From Clostridia bacterium (lineage in GTDB: Bacteria; Bacillota; Clostridia; Oscillospirales; Acutalibacteraceae): 40,064 bases of DNA. The position numbers and the translations under genes were made by a program. Below, piece by piece: positions 16,430 to 24,018 of the stretch; the stretch's first letter is position 1, and each line of letters begins with the position of its first letter. The stretch spans positions 1-40,064 of the forward strand of contig JAFVEY010000035.1 of the NCBI GenBank assembly GCA_017475765.1, in the 5' to 3' direction. The notes below the pieces were generated by a model. The model was not told where the DNA came from and searched no databases. It saw only the letters and a program-made list of their open reading frames with translations.

Positions 16430-16458
16430 ACTATACCACACATTCATCCTCTTGTCAA
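16430..16458 (-). promoter_or_regulatory. promoter of infC-rpmI-rplT
   Basis: TTGACA (16453-16458), a 17-base spacer and TATAGT (16430-16435) on the minus strand. It begins only about 20 bases after the scfB stop, with no terminator between, so some infC transcription may come from the upstream scf genes. Confidence 0.85.
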
Positions 16459-16479
16459 GGATAATTTTGACTTTTTCCG

Positions 16480-17889
16480 TTAATGACAGGCAGAAATACA
16501 GTCCTCACCGTCACATGGAGCTTCATCGCCGCTTTCGGCAAGAGCAGCCTTGATCATGATCGCACATTCAAGGCGCTTCTTTTCAAGCTCGCAGGAGGTT
16601 TTGTGTGATTTTCTGATATCTCCCTCATACTGATAGTTGTTGGCATTGCAGCCGCCCGAACAGTAGAATTTTGCCCAGCAGCTTTTGCAGTTTTCTTTGC
16701 TGTATACATTTGCCTTTGCAAACGTCAGTTTCATATCCGTGTTGAAGGTGCCGTCATGGAGGTTGCCCATTTTATATTCATCATGTCCGACAAATTGATG
16801 ACAGGGATAGATATCTCCCTGCGGCGTTATGGCAACGTACTCATTGCCGCATCCGCAGCCCCTCAGACGTTTTATCGCACACGGACCCTGATTGAGGTCT
16901 ATCATGAAATGGAAGAAATTATAGTACTCTCCCTTTTTTCTTGAACGGATGATTGTATCGGCAAGACGTTCATACTCCTTGAACACCACGGGCAGATCTT
17001 CATATTTGATGGAATAATCAAGATTCGGGTCTGATACGACCGGTTCGATGGAAAGCTGATCGAAACCAAGCTCCTTGAAATGCAGGACATCCTCTGTAAA
17101 ATCAAGATTATATTTGGTAAAGGTACCTCTGATATAATAATCCTTATCTCCTCTGCCGGCAACCAGCTTCTGATATTTCGGAACGATGATATCATAGCAG
17201 CCCTTGCCGTTCGGGGTTACTCTCAAGCGGTCATTGACTTCCTTGCGGCCGTCAAGCGAAAGAACAGCATTATTCATTTCACGGTTGATATATTCTATTT
17301 TTTCATCATCAAGCAAAAGTCCGTTGGTAGTGATCGTAAAGCGGAAATGCTTGTTGTGTTCCTTTTCAATGCTTCTTGCATATTCAACGGTCTTTTTGAC
17401 CACCTCGAAATTCATAAGAGGTTCGCCGCCGAAGAAATCAACCTCCAGATTTCTTCTTGTTCCAGAATTGGCGATGATAAAATCAATCGCCTTTTTAGCC
17501 GTTTCAAGAGGCATAAGACACCGACCCTGACCGAAATCGCCCTTTGCGGCAAAGCAGTATTCACAGCGAAGGTTGCAGTCGTGGGAGATATTGATGCACA
17601 TTGATTTTACGGGAGCTTTTGTCATCAGATCGGCAAACTGCTCATAATCATCAGGAGAAAACAGCAGACCTTCCTTTTTAAGCTCATAAAGAGCCTCATA
17701 GGTTTCCTGGATTTCCTCCCTGTCATATCTTGAACCAAGCTCCCAAAGGATGTTTTCCGGGATTTGTTCCTCCATATTTTCATCGCAGTAGTCAAGAATA
17801 TCATAAGCGGCATCGTCAAGGACATGGACAGCACCGCTGTGTACATCAAGACAAATATTATAACCGCCGAGCTTATACTTATGTATCAT
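16480..17889 (-). CDS. scfB: SCIFF peptide radical SAM maturase
   Basis: Radical SAM/SPASM enzyme that installs a thioether crosslink between a cysteine and another residue in the SCIFF peptide; characterised relatives are CteB and Tte1186. The 469-residue protein has an N-terminal peptide-recognition (RRE-like) region (about 1-90), the radical SAM cluster C105-C109-C112 (CNLRCEYCFA), and a C-terminal SPASM domain with many cysteines (GCGCGNEYV, YPCHQF, CKSCWAKFYCSGGC, a late C). These bind two auxiliary [4Fe-4S] clusters. The length is typical. The ribosome binding site AAGGAGAA lies just before the ATG. It follows the SCIFF peptide gene by 89 bases with a hairpin between them. Confidence 0.96.
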   Translation of the reverse strand: MIHKYKLGGYNICLDVHSGAVHVLDDAAYDILDYCDENMEEQIPENILWELGSRYDREEIQETYEALYELKKEGLLFSPDDYEQFADLMTKAPVKSMCINISHDCNLRCEYCFAAKGDFGQGRCLMPLETAKKAIDFIIANSGTRRNLEVDFFGGEPLMNFEVVKKTVEYARSIEKEHNKHFRFTITTNGLLLDDEKIEYINREMNNAVLSLDGRKEVNDRLRVTPNGKGCYDIIVPKYQKLVAGRGDKDYYIRGTFTKYNLDFTEDVLHFKELGFDQLSIEPVVSDPNLDYSIKYEDLPVVFKEYERLADTIIRSRKKGEYYNFFHFMIDLNQGPCAIKRLRGCGCGNEYVAITPQGDIYPCHQFVGHDEYKMGNLHDGTFNTDMKLTFAKANVYSKENCKSCWAKFYCSGGCNANNYQYEGDIRKSHKTSCELEKKRLECAIMIKAALAESGDEAPCDGEDCISACH

Positions 17890-17926
17890 TTTATTTCTCC
17901 TTGATTGTCATTATCCTTTACAAGAT

Positions 17927-17952
17927 AAAGGGCGGACATATATCCGCCCTTT
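17927..17952 (-). terminator. hairpin between scfA and scfB (partial terminator)
   Basis: A perfect 10-base-pair stem, AAAGGGCGGA and TCCGCCCTTT, with a six-base loop. It is followed on the minus strand only by TTTATCTTG, a weak T tract. It probably lets a fraction of transcripts into the maturase gene and/or stabilises the peptide message, giving excess peptide over enzyme. Confidence 0.65.
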
Positions 17953-17978
17953 ACGCTCAGAAAGTATCAATACAAAAA

Positions 17979-18125
17979 TTACTTCTCACACTTCTGGTTT
18001 GCTACCGTGCAGGAAGTTTTGCAGGCTGACTGGCAGGATGCCTGACATTCGCCGCAGCCGCCCTTGACAGCAGATTCCTTGAGGTTAGCGTTGTTGAGAG
18101 TTTTGATATGTTTTGTTGCCTTCAT
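17979..18125 (-). CDS. scfA: SCIFF (six cysteines in forty-five) peptide precursor
   Basis: The 48-residue ribosomally made precursor begins MKATKHIKTLNNANLKESAV and ends with a Cys-rich part holding six cysteines: GGCGECQASCQSACKTSC, then one more near the C-terminus (NQKCEK). This is the diagnostic SCIFF pattern, found almost universally in Clostridia. The final product's function is unknown. A GAAAGGGTGA ribosome binding site precedes the ATG. The maturase gene is immediately downstream and a TIGR04086-type membrane protein gene is immediately upstream. The peptide has its own promoter. Confidence 0.97.
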   Translation of the reverse strand: MKATKHIKTLNNANLKESAVKGGCGECQASCQSACKTSCTVANQKCEK

Positions 18126-18160
18126 CGTAATCACCCTTTCGGTTGTTTGGTATATTATTG

Positions 18161-18189
18161 ATTATAGCATATAATGATCATAAATTCAA
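18161..18189 (-). promoter_or_regulatory. promoter of scfA
   Basis: TTGAAT (18184-18189), a 17-base spacer and TATAAT (18161-18166) on the minus strand. The TGA stop codon of the upstream membrane protein gene lies inside the -35 hexamer, so the two genes are packed as tightly as possible. Confidence 0.8.
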
Positions 18190-18575
18190 TTCTTTTTTCT
18201 TTTTCTGCGCCGATTTACGCCTAAAATACCTCCGATAGCGCCGGATATCAGCATCAAAGCGCCCCTGAGCAGAGAAAGCATACCGGGAAGTTCACCGGAA
18301 GCGGCACCGACAGCCAGCAGAATCATCAATATCAGCGCTCCGCATATTGCCCCGACAAGCATACCGAAACTTTTGTTGATCCTTGCCGTGATATAGCCGC
18401 CGACAAATGCGCCGATACAGGCAGCGGCAATTGCCATCGGTGCAATAAGTGTATACTGTATATGACGGCTTTTGGTAATAACAAAGGCAAACAGCAGCAA
18501 AAACAGAATTGTAACCGCTATTCCCGATACTGCCCCTATCACCCAAGCAACAGCAGCTCTTTTTTTATCGCTCAT
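18186..18575 (-). CDS. TIGR04086 family membrane protein
   Basis: A small integral membrane protein with four predicted helices: AWVIGAVSGIAVTILFLLLF, YTLIAPMAIAAACIGAFVGG, MLVGAICGALILMILLAV, and LISGAIGGILGV, ending in basic RRRKRKKN. The glycine-rich helices and the position beside the SCIFF gene fit TIGR04086, a Clostridia family of unknown function often found next to SCIFF or yajC. I use ATG 18575 (129 residues), which has GGGAG eight bases upstream. An ATG at 18590 would add five residues but lacks proper spacing. Confidence 0.8.
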   Translation of the reverse strand: MSDKKRAAVAWVIGAVSGIAVTILFLLLFAFVITKSRHIQYTLIAPMAIAAACIGAFVGGYITARINKSFGMLVGAICGALILMILLAVGAASGELPGMLSLLRGALMLISGAIGGILGVNRRRKRKKN

Positions 18576-18666
18576 TTCCTCATCTCCCAAAATATTTTCA
18601 TTCCCATTTTATTCCGTTCCCGGTTGAAAAATAACCTTCTGTTCATTGAAGCTGAGGAATAAAAAC

Positions 18667-18705
18667 AAACCGCAGAAGTCCGATATGGAGGAACCTCTGC
18701 GGTTT
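18667..18705. terminator. terminator of the lysine operon
   Basis: A perfect 10-base-pair stem, AAACCGCAGA (18667-18676) and TCTGCGGTTT (18696-18705). It lies about 30 bases after the stop of the ACT gene on the minus strand, with T-rich flanks on both sides. Confidence 0.8.
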
Positions 18706-18736
18706 AATTAAAATTAAAACTAATTGTATCAGACTG

Positions 18737-19186
18737 TCAGTCAAGAGCACTTTGAATACCGGCAAAGGCGGAATCAAAATCAGATTTTGTAACAAGGAGA
18801 GAGATCTGAGCCTCGCTTGTTGTGATAAGTCTGATATCCGTACCTGACTGAGCTGCTCTTCCGAAAACCTTTGCCGCAACGCCGGGGCAATTCTCCATTT
18901 GCGGGTCGTTGATGGATATTTTGCAGTTTCCGCTGCTTACGATGGATTTCACAGAGCCGTCGTCCAGCTTTGAGGTGTAGCTGAGGATTTTTACAAGATC
19001 ATCGTCCTTTATCGTGAAGGAAAGGCTTGTTCTTGAACTCTGAACGGGCGAGAGGGATATCATATCCACATCTACTCCCATCGAAGCTGTTTTCTCAAAA
19101 ACCTCAGCGATAAAGTTGATATCGGCAGGAATATTCTGCAGGGTAATGAGGGTAATGTCATCACTAACTGTGATTGTGGGTTTCAT
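18737..19186 (-). CDS. free-standing tandem ACT-domain protein, aspartokinase regulatory-like
   Basis: A 149-residue protein made of two ACT domains (about 5-75 and 80-149). The second half, CPGVAAKVFGRAAQSGTDIR then ITTSEAQISLLV, closely resembles the C-terminal regulatory ACT domains of aspartate kinase. No kinase domain precedes it. It is the last gene of the asd-dapA-dapB operon, so an allosteric or amino-acid-sensing role in the aspartate pathway is likely by inference. It could act in trans, like the separately translated beta subunit of Bacillus aspartokinase II. ATG 19186 has AAGGAG at good spacing; a GTG at 19195 is less likely. Confidence 0.82.
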   Translation of the reverse strand: MKPTITVSDDITLITLQNIPADINFIAEVFEKTASMGVDVDMISLSPVQSSRTSLSFTIKDDDLVKILSYTSKLDDGSVKSIVSSGNCKISINDPQMENCPGVAAKVFGRAAQSGTDIRLITTSEAQISLLVTKSDFDSAFAGIQSALD

Positions 19187-19248
19187 AATTATCACTCCTT
19201 GTTCTTAATAAATATGATTGACAGGATCGCAATATTAAATCCGGCAGC

Positions 19249-20004
19249 TTATTTTTCGGCAAGCAGATCGGACATATCATACATTCCGGGCCTTTTGCCT
19301 TTGAGGAAAACGGCGGCATTGACAGCGCCGACTGCAAAAACAGTCTTTGATCTTGCGCTGTGGCTGATTTTCAGTATCTCGTCTGTTCCCGCAAAAATAA
19401 CCTCGTGTTCTCCGACAATATTGCCGCCACGGACAGAATGAATACCGATCTCACGCTTGTCACGCTTTCTGCGGTATGCGTGTCTGTCATAGATATATTC
19501 GCTGTCTGTCTTTACTTCAGCAATCGCATCTGCGATCATAAGAGCCGTTCCGCTGGGAGCGTCCAACTTCTGATTATGGTGCTGCTCAACGATCTCAACA
19601 TCAAAATCATCTCCGAAAACAGAAGCCGCTTTTTTGGCAAGCTCTATGATCAGATTGATTCCGAGAGACATATTGCCGGAATAGAAAACAGGGATTATCT
19701 CTGAAGCAGCCCTGATTTTTGCCTTTTGCTCCTCGTTGTAGCCGGTGGTACATATCACACAGGGCAGCTTATGAGCTTGTGCGTAGGCAAGCATTGAATC
19801 AAGTACGACAGGATTTGAAAAATCAATGATGACATCTGCATTGACATCAAGCTCTTCAAAACTTTTCGCATAGGTAAATGCAGCATCCTTTGGCTGTGCA
19901 AGATCCACTCCTGCTGTGATCCGGCAGTCTGTACGAGCAGAAACGGAAGCAATGATGCTTGCGCCCATTTTTCCCGAACAGCCCGATAATATAATTTCCG
20001 TCAT
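19249..20004 (-). CDS. dapB: 4-hydroxy-tetrahydrodipicolinate reductase
   Basis: NAD(P)H-dependent second enzyme of the DAP branch. The 251-residue product has the Rossmann motif SGCSGKMGASI at the N-terminus and the substrate/catalytic signature VEQHHNQKLDAPSGTAL at about residues 130-150, with the conserved histidine pair and lysine. The length is normal. It lies 21 bases after dapA in the lysine operon. Confidence 0.96.
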   Translation of the reverse strand: MTEIILSGCSGKMGASIIASVSARTDCRITAGVDLAQPKDAAFTYAKSFEELDVNADVIIDFSNPVVLDSMLAYAQAHKLPCVICTTGYNEEQKAKIRAASEIIPVFYSGNMSLGINLIIELAKKAASVFGDDFDVEIVEQHHNQKLDAPSGTALMIADAIAEVKTDSEYIYDRHAYRRKRDKREIGIHSVRGGNIVGEHEVIFAGTDEILKISHSARSKTVFAVGAVNAAVFLKGKRPGMYDMSDLLAEK

Positions 20005-20025
20005 TTTAAACTCTCCTGTCGGGTT

Positions 20026-20916
20026 TTATTTGATAAGTCCGTATTTTGTAAGACAAGCCTTAAGCGCTTCAAGTCCGGCATCGGTCATCGGTGCAAGGGG
20101 CAGTCTGCACGGTCCGCAATGATAGCCGAGAAGATTCATCGCTGCCTTTACCGGAATGGGGTTGACATCCGAGAAAAGGATGTCCATCAGCTCGATATAC
20201 TTCTTCTGTATGGCAAAGCTGCCCTTGAAATCTCCGTCAAGAGCCTTCTGAATCAGTTCATGGCTTTCTTTCGGGCAAACATTGGCAAATACAGAAATGA
20301 CACCCTGACCGCCCATGGCAGTTATGGTGAATGCCTGACTGTCCTCGCCGCTGTAAACATCGAGATCATCTCCGCACAGAGCCATTGTGCGCACAAGAGC
20401 GGAGGTATCGCCGTTAGCTTCTTTTGTTGCCCTGATGTTCGGGTGCTTTGCAAGCTCGGCATAGGTTTCAGGCTTGATATTGCAGCCTGTTCTGCTGGGA
20501 ACATTATAGAGTATGATCGGAATGTTCACTCTGTCAGCAATATAGTTGTAATGGCGGATAAGACCGCTTTGTGAGGTTTTGTTGTAGTAGGGTGTAACCG
20601 AAAGAAGAGCATCTGCGCCCAGCTTTTCTGCTTCAATGGAAAGCTCTGCTGCAAAATGGGTATCATTGCTGCCTGCACCTGCAATCACAGGCACTCTGCC
20701 GTTTACTCTTTTTACAGTATATTCTATTACCGCACAATGCTCTTCACCGCTCATTGTTGCAGATTCGCCCGTTGTTCCGCAGGCGATGATGGCATCTGTG
20801 CCGTTTTCGATCTGAAAATCTATAATTCGTCCGTATTCTTCGTAATTAATGCTTCCGTCCTCATTCATAGGAGTAACGACAGCAACGCCCGAACCGGTAA
20901 AAATATGATTGCTCAT
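20026..20916 (-). CDS. dapA: 4-hydroxy-tetrahydrodipicolinate synthase
   Basis: Condenses pyruvate with aspartate semialdehyde at the entry to the DAP and lysine branch. The 296-residue barrel protein shows GSGVAVVTPM near the start, CGTTGESATM, the active-site Tyr in ILYNVPSRTGCNI, and the Schiff-base Lys in IRATKEANGD. AGGAGGACA precedes the ATG. A GC-rich hairpin (20941-20960) lies in the 72-base gap after asd but has no T run, so it may affect processing more than termination. Confidence 0.97.
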   Translation of the reverse strand: MSNHIFTGSGVAVVTPMNEDGSINYEEYGRIIDFQIENGTDAIIACGTTGESATMSGEEHCAVIEYTVKRVNGRVPVIAGAGSNDTHFAAELSIEAEKLGADALLSVTPYYNKTSQSGLIRHYNYIADRVNIPIILYNVPSRTGCNIKPETYAELAKHPNIRATKEANGDTSALVRTMALCGDDLDVYSGEDSQAFTITAMGGQGVISVFANVCPKESHELIQKALDGDFKGSFAIQKKYIELMDILFSDVNPIPVKAAMNLLGYHCGPCRLPLAPMTDAGLEALKACLTKYGLIK

Positions 20917-20988
20917 ATTGTCCTCCTCGTATTATTATCCGCTTTGCCCGAAAGCAAAGCGAACTCAATGATTAATAGTTCTTATTTA

Positions 20989-22077
20989 TCATCCTTTGTG
21001 ATCAATATATCCTTCTGCACAGAGGAGTTCTGCAAGGAGGACTGCGCCGCCTGCGGCACCTCTGAGGGTGTTGTGTGACATACAAACAAATTTGATGGTA
21101 TACTGTGTGTCCTCTCTGAGTCTGCCGACAGAAACAGCCATACCGTTTTCGAGGTTTCTCTCGCTCTTGATCTGCGGTCTGTCTGCCTCTCTGAAATAGT
21201 GGAGGAACTGCTTCGGTGCGCTCGGAAGCGCAAGCTCCTGCGGCTTTCCGCTGTAACTTTCCCAGTCGCTGATGATCTGCTCAATGCCGGGGTTATTTTC
21301 AAGCTCCACAAATACAGCGGCAGTATGTCCGTCAGAAACGGGAACACGGATGCACTGTGAAGTGATAGAAGGCGACTGAGCCTTGACGATCTCGCCGTTT
21401 TCAATCGTACCCCAGATCTTGAGCGGCTCCTGCTCGGATTTTTCTTCCTCGCCGCCTATGTAGGGGATAACATTGTCTACCATTTCAGGCCATCTTTCAA
21501 ATGTTTTTCCGGCGCCGGAAATTGCCTGATAGGTGCAGGCAAGAACCTTTTTAACACCGTATTTCAGAAGCGGATGAATGGCAGGAACATAGCTCTGAAG
21601 AGAGCAGTTGGACTTGACGGCAATAAAGCCTCTTTTGGTGCCGAGACGTTTTTTCTGGGATTCGATGATGGCAAGATGATTGTCGTTGATCTCCGGAATG
21701 ATCATCGGAACATCAGGCGTGAAGCGGTGAGCGCTGTTGTTGGAAACAACGGGGCATTCAGCCTTTGCATAAGCCTCTTCAAGAGCACGGATATCTTCTT
21801 TTTTCATGTCAACTGCACAGAATACGAAATCAACCTTTGAAGCCACTTCTTCCACATTGGCAGCATCAACGATCACAAGCTCCTCCAGCGATTTCGGCAT
21901 CGGAACAGTCATAGCCCAGCGATTGCCTGCGGCCTCTTTATATGTTTTGCCTGCGCTTCTTGCACTTGCGGCAAGAACTGTTACATTGAACCACGGATGA
22001 TTTTCGAGAAGTGTTGCAAAGCGCTGACCTACCATACCTGTGGCGCCGATGATACCTACATTAAACTTTTTTTCCAT
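20989..22077 (-). CDS. asd: aspartate-semialdehyde dehydrogenase, archaeal/fungal type
   Basis: Reduces aspartyl phosphate to aspartate semialdehyde with NADPH. The 362-residue enzyme begins with the nucleotide-binding GIIGATGMVGQRF. Its catalytic cysteine is C158 in KSNCSLQSYVP, a motif of the archaeal/yeast class of this enzyme; typical bacterial forms have a different signature (GNCS...). A later histidine in RVPVSDGHTAAV completes the active site. It is the first gene of the operon, preceded by a lysine riboswitch and terminator, so lysine should control it. Confidence 0.93.
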   Translation of the reverse strand: MEKKFNVGIIGATGMVGQRFATLLENHPWFNVTVLAASARSAGKTYKEAAGNRWAMTVPMPKSLEELVIVDAANVEEVASKVDFVFCAVDMKKEDIRALEEAYAKAECPVVSNNSAHRFTPDVPMIIPEINDNHLAIIESQKKRLGTKRGFIAVKSNCSLQSYVPAIHPLLKYGVKKVLACTYQAISGAGKTFERWPEMVDNVIPYIGGEEEKSEQEPLKIWGTIENGEIVKAQSPSITSQCIRVPVSDGHTAAVFVELENNPGIEQIISDWESYSGKPQELALPSAPKQFLHYFREADRPQIKSERNLENGMAVSVGRLREDTQYTIKFVCMSHNTLRGAAGGAVLLAELLCAEGYIDHKG

Positions 22078-22126
22078 TGTTTTCTCTCCTAATTAATTAA
22101 TGATGCCATGAAAGCAACCGCCGCCT

Positions 22127-22159
22127 AAAAATAAAAACCGATTGTAAAAACAACCGGTT
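22127..22159 (-). terminator. riboswitch-controlled terminator before asd
   Basis: On the minus strand AACCGGTTG pairs with CAATCGGTT (one G-U) and is followed by TTTTATTTTT. It lies between the lysine aptamer and the asd start and is the likely expression platform. Confidence 0.85.
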
Positions 22160-22214
22160 CACAAACTACTTAAGCAAAGCCAATGTATACAATTTCGCAG
22201 AGCGAAACCAAAAC

Positions 22215-22380
22215 GATAGCTCCCCATCATAGAATTTTATGATGACAGTTATATGCCGCTGTGACATATCCCCAAAGAAAAGCCTGCCTCCGGCTCATCC
22301 CTTCGGCGGAAAGGCTATTCGCATGATATCGCTGACATTGGCTGTCTTCTTCATGCTACACGCAGTCCCGCACCTCTATC
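22215..22380 (-). promoter_or_regulatory. lysine riboswitch aptamer
   Basis: The minus-strand RNA starts with GATAGAGGTGCGG and ends with GGGGAGCTATC, so the closing P1 helix is GATAG with CTATC. The core contains the conserved CCGCCGAAGGG segment and a hairpin arm (TCATCATA...TATGATG) just before the 3' strand of P1, as in the lysine (L-box) aptamer. The downstream genes asd, dapA and dapB are classic targets. Lysine binding should favour the terminator at 22127-22159 and switch the operon off. Confidence 0.9.
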
Positions 22381-22410
22381 CGGTTACGATTTAACTTTCA
22401 ACTAATATAT

Positions 22411-22439
22411 AATATACCATTCCATTGTCCTGTTGTCAA
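22411..22439 (-). promoter_or_regulatory. promoter of the lysine operon
   Basis: TTGACA (22434-22439), a 17-base spacer and TATATT (22411-22416) on the minus strand, about 30 bases before the riboswitch. Confidence 0.85.
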
Positions 22440-22556
22440 CTTTTTTAATAAAATTACCTTATTTTTTCTGAATATCGGTTTTTGGGTTAAAAATAATTTG
22501 TTTATATGTTCATGTTTTAGCGGACAGATATAAATACCTGAAGGAAACAGAGGAGG

Positions 22557-22640
22557 GTGAAAGCAATTATGTGCCAGATTATAGAAGAACGTATAAAAGA
22601 AGTAACAGCGGCAGCAGAGAAGAAAAGCAGATTTGATTCC
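22557..22640 (+). pseudogene. possible small fragment of an Rpn-type tail
   Basis: Plus-strand GAGGAGGGTGA is followed by ATG 22569 and an open stretch MCQIIEERIKEVTAAAEKKS, which resembles the start of the coiled, charged tail of Rpn transposases. The match is short and may be chance. It ends where the opposite-strand methylase homology begins, so the two fragments abut. Confidence 0.3.
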
Positions 22641-22910
22641 AAAATCTTTTCCTATGTTGTAGGGAGCATCTGCAAAAATCAGATGAATGGAATTGCTTTT
22701 TATTTTCTTAAGCACATGAAGACAATCTCCAAGTATTGCCATAGAATGATTATTATGCTTTTCTTCTAAACCGCTGAGATCGGTAAAAACTGTGTTAAAA
22801 GCAAAATTTGTTTTTTCATAATGTGCAGATGAAATAATGATATCTGAATTATATTTTGCTGTTTCGTTTTTGTTCAAAAAATCAAATGTCAATTGTGAGG
22901 ACTCAGGCAT
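22638..22910 (-). pseudogene. N-terminal fragment of a DNA N4/N6-methyltransferase
   Basis: The frame starting at 22910 (AAGGAAG upstream) begins MPESSQLTFDFLNKNE. It carries the opening strand of the S-adenosylmethionine-dependent amino-methyltransferases (HSMAILGDCLHVLKKI) and catalytic motif IV as FADAPYNIGKDFG (residues about 79-91). Homology stops there. The frame runs on to 22398, but the sequence is cysteine/phenylalanine-rich and unlike the family, reading antisense through the neighbouring fragment. More than half of a methylase is missing, and no restriction enzyme gene is nearby. This is a dead restriction-modification remnant. Confidence 0.7.
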
Positions 22911-23042
22911 AATATTTACTTCCTTGATTAAATCTGTATCAGATAATTTACACTTATTTTATCATAATCCAATAATATTATCAATAACTGAAAATAAAAT
23001 TTGATTGGCTATCCATCTTTGAGTGAATTTTTGGTTAAAGCA

Positions 23043-23070
23043 GCACCCCCGACCGTAAAGCCGGGGGTGC
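23043..23070 (-). terminator. terminator after galU
   Basis: GCACCCCCG (23043-23051) and CGGGGGTGC (23062-23070) form a perfect nine-base-pair GC-rich stem 27 bases after the galU stop. The T tract on the minus strand is short (TGCTTTAACC). The rest of the gap up to 22910 holds only AT-rich sequence. Confidence 0.75.
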
Positions 23071-23096
23071 GATTGCATATATTGATATTGTTAAAC

Positions 23097-23969
23097 TCAA
23101 AGAGTCGGAATAATCTCTTTAAGGTAAGCTCTGAACGGTTCACCGAGAAGGGGATTTTTAAGTGCTATTTCAACAGTAGCCTGAAGAATACCGAGTTTGT
23201 CGCCCATGTCATAGCGCTTTCCCGTGTAGTCAACTCCTGTGATTCCAACGGTCTGAGCGAGGGTTTTCATAGCGTCGGTAAGCTGTATTTCTCCGCCGGC
23301 GCCGGGGGCGGTATTGTCGAGAATATCGAAAATATCGGGAGTAAGAACGCATCTGCCGAGGATAGAATAGAGGGAAAGAACAGCTTCCTTTGTCTGCGGT
23401 TTTTCTATCATATCCGTACAGCTGTAAATATTATCTTCCAAATGATCGACCTTAAGAGAGCTGTATTTGTAAATATCCTCCTCAGGCACAGCTTTGATGC
23501 CGACAACGGATTTTCCGAACTTTTCATAAGCTCTGATCAGCTGTCCGCAGGCAGGATCCTCGCCGATAATGACATCATCGCCGTAAAGTACGGCAAACGG
23601 TTCATTGCCTACAAAGGAGCGGGCGCAGTTTACAGCATGACCCAGACCCTTTGTTTCTTTCTGGCGGATAAAATAAATATTGGCAAGCTTGGAGATAGAA
23701 ACAACCTGTTCATAGACATCCTGCTTTCCTGCTGCAAGAAGTCTTTCTTCCAGCTCAGGACTGCGGTCAAAATGATCCTCGATAATACCCTTTCCTCTGT
23801 TGGTAATGATAAGAATGTCGGTAATGCCGGAATTGACGGCCTCTTCAACGATATACTGTATGGCAGGCTTATCAACGATGGTCAGCATTTCTTTGGGCAT
23901 GGATTTTGTTGCGGGCAGAACTCTTGTACCCAATCCCGCAGCGGGTATGACAGCTTTTGTTACTTTCAT
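23097..23969 (-). CDS. galU: UTP-glucose-1-phosphate uridylyltransferase
   Basis: Makes UDP-glucose for polysaccharide and glycolipid synthesis. The 290-residue product has the nucleotidyltransferase signature AAGLGTRVLPATKSMPKEML at the N-terminus, the uridine-binding VLYGDDVIIG, the sugar-binding AGGEIQLTDAM, and the C-terminal GKRYDMGDKLG. The ribosome binding site AGGAGGACA is ideal. It follows the RING/zinc-ribbon gene by 49 bases on the same strand, so the two may share a transcript. Confidence 0.96.
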   Translation of the reverse strand: MKVTKAVIPAAGLGTRVLPATKSMPKEMLTIVDKPAIQYIVEEAVNSGITDILIITNRGKGIIEDHFDRSPELEERLLAAGKQDVYEQVVSISKLANIYFIRQKETKGLGHAVNCARSFVGNEPFAVLYGDDVIIGEDPACGQLIRAYEKFGKSVVGIKAVPEEDIYKYSSLKVDHLEDNIYSCTDMIEKPQTKEAVLSLYSILGRCVLTPDIFDILDNTAPGAGGEIQLTDAMKTLAQTVGITGVDYTGKRYDMGDKLGILQATVEIALKNPLLGEPFRAYLKEIIPTL

Positions 23970-24018
23970 AATTGTCCTCCTGATATGTTTTTATTTTATA
24001 GGGTTCTCTTATGTTCAT

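Noticed and set aside
22569-22769. A 67-codon plus-strand gene with a strong ribosome binding site
   Set aside because: Only the first 20 or so residues look like protein (Rpn-like tail). The rest is antisense to the methylase fragment, so I list it only as a low-confidence fragment.
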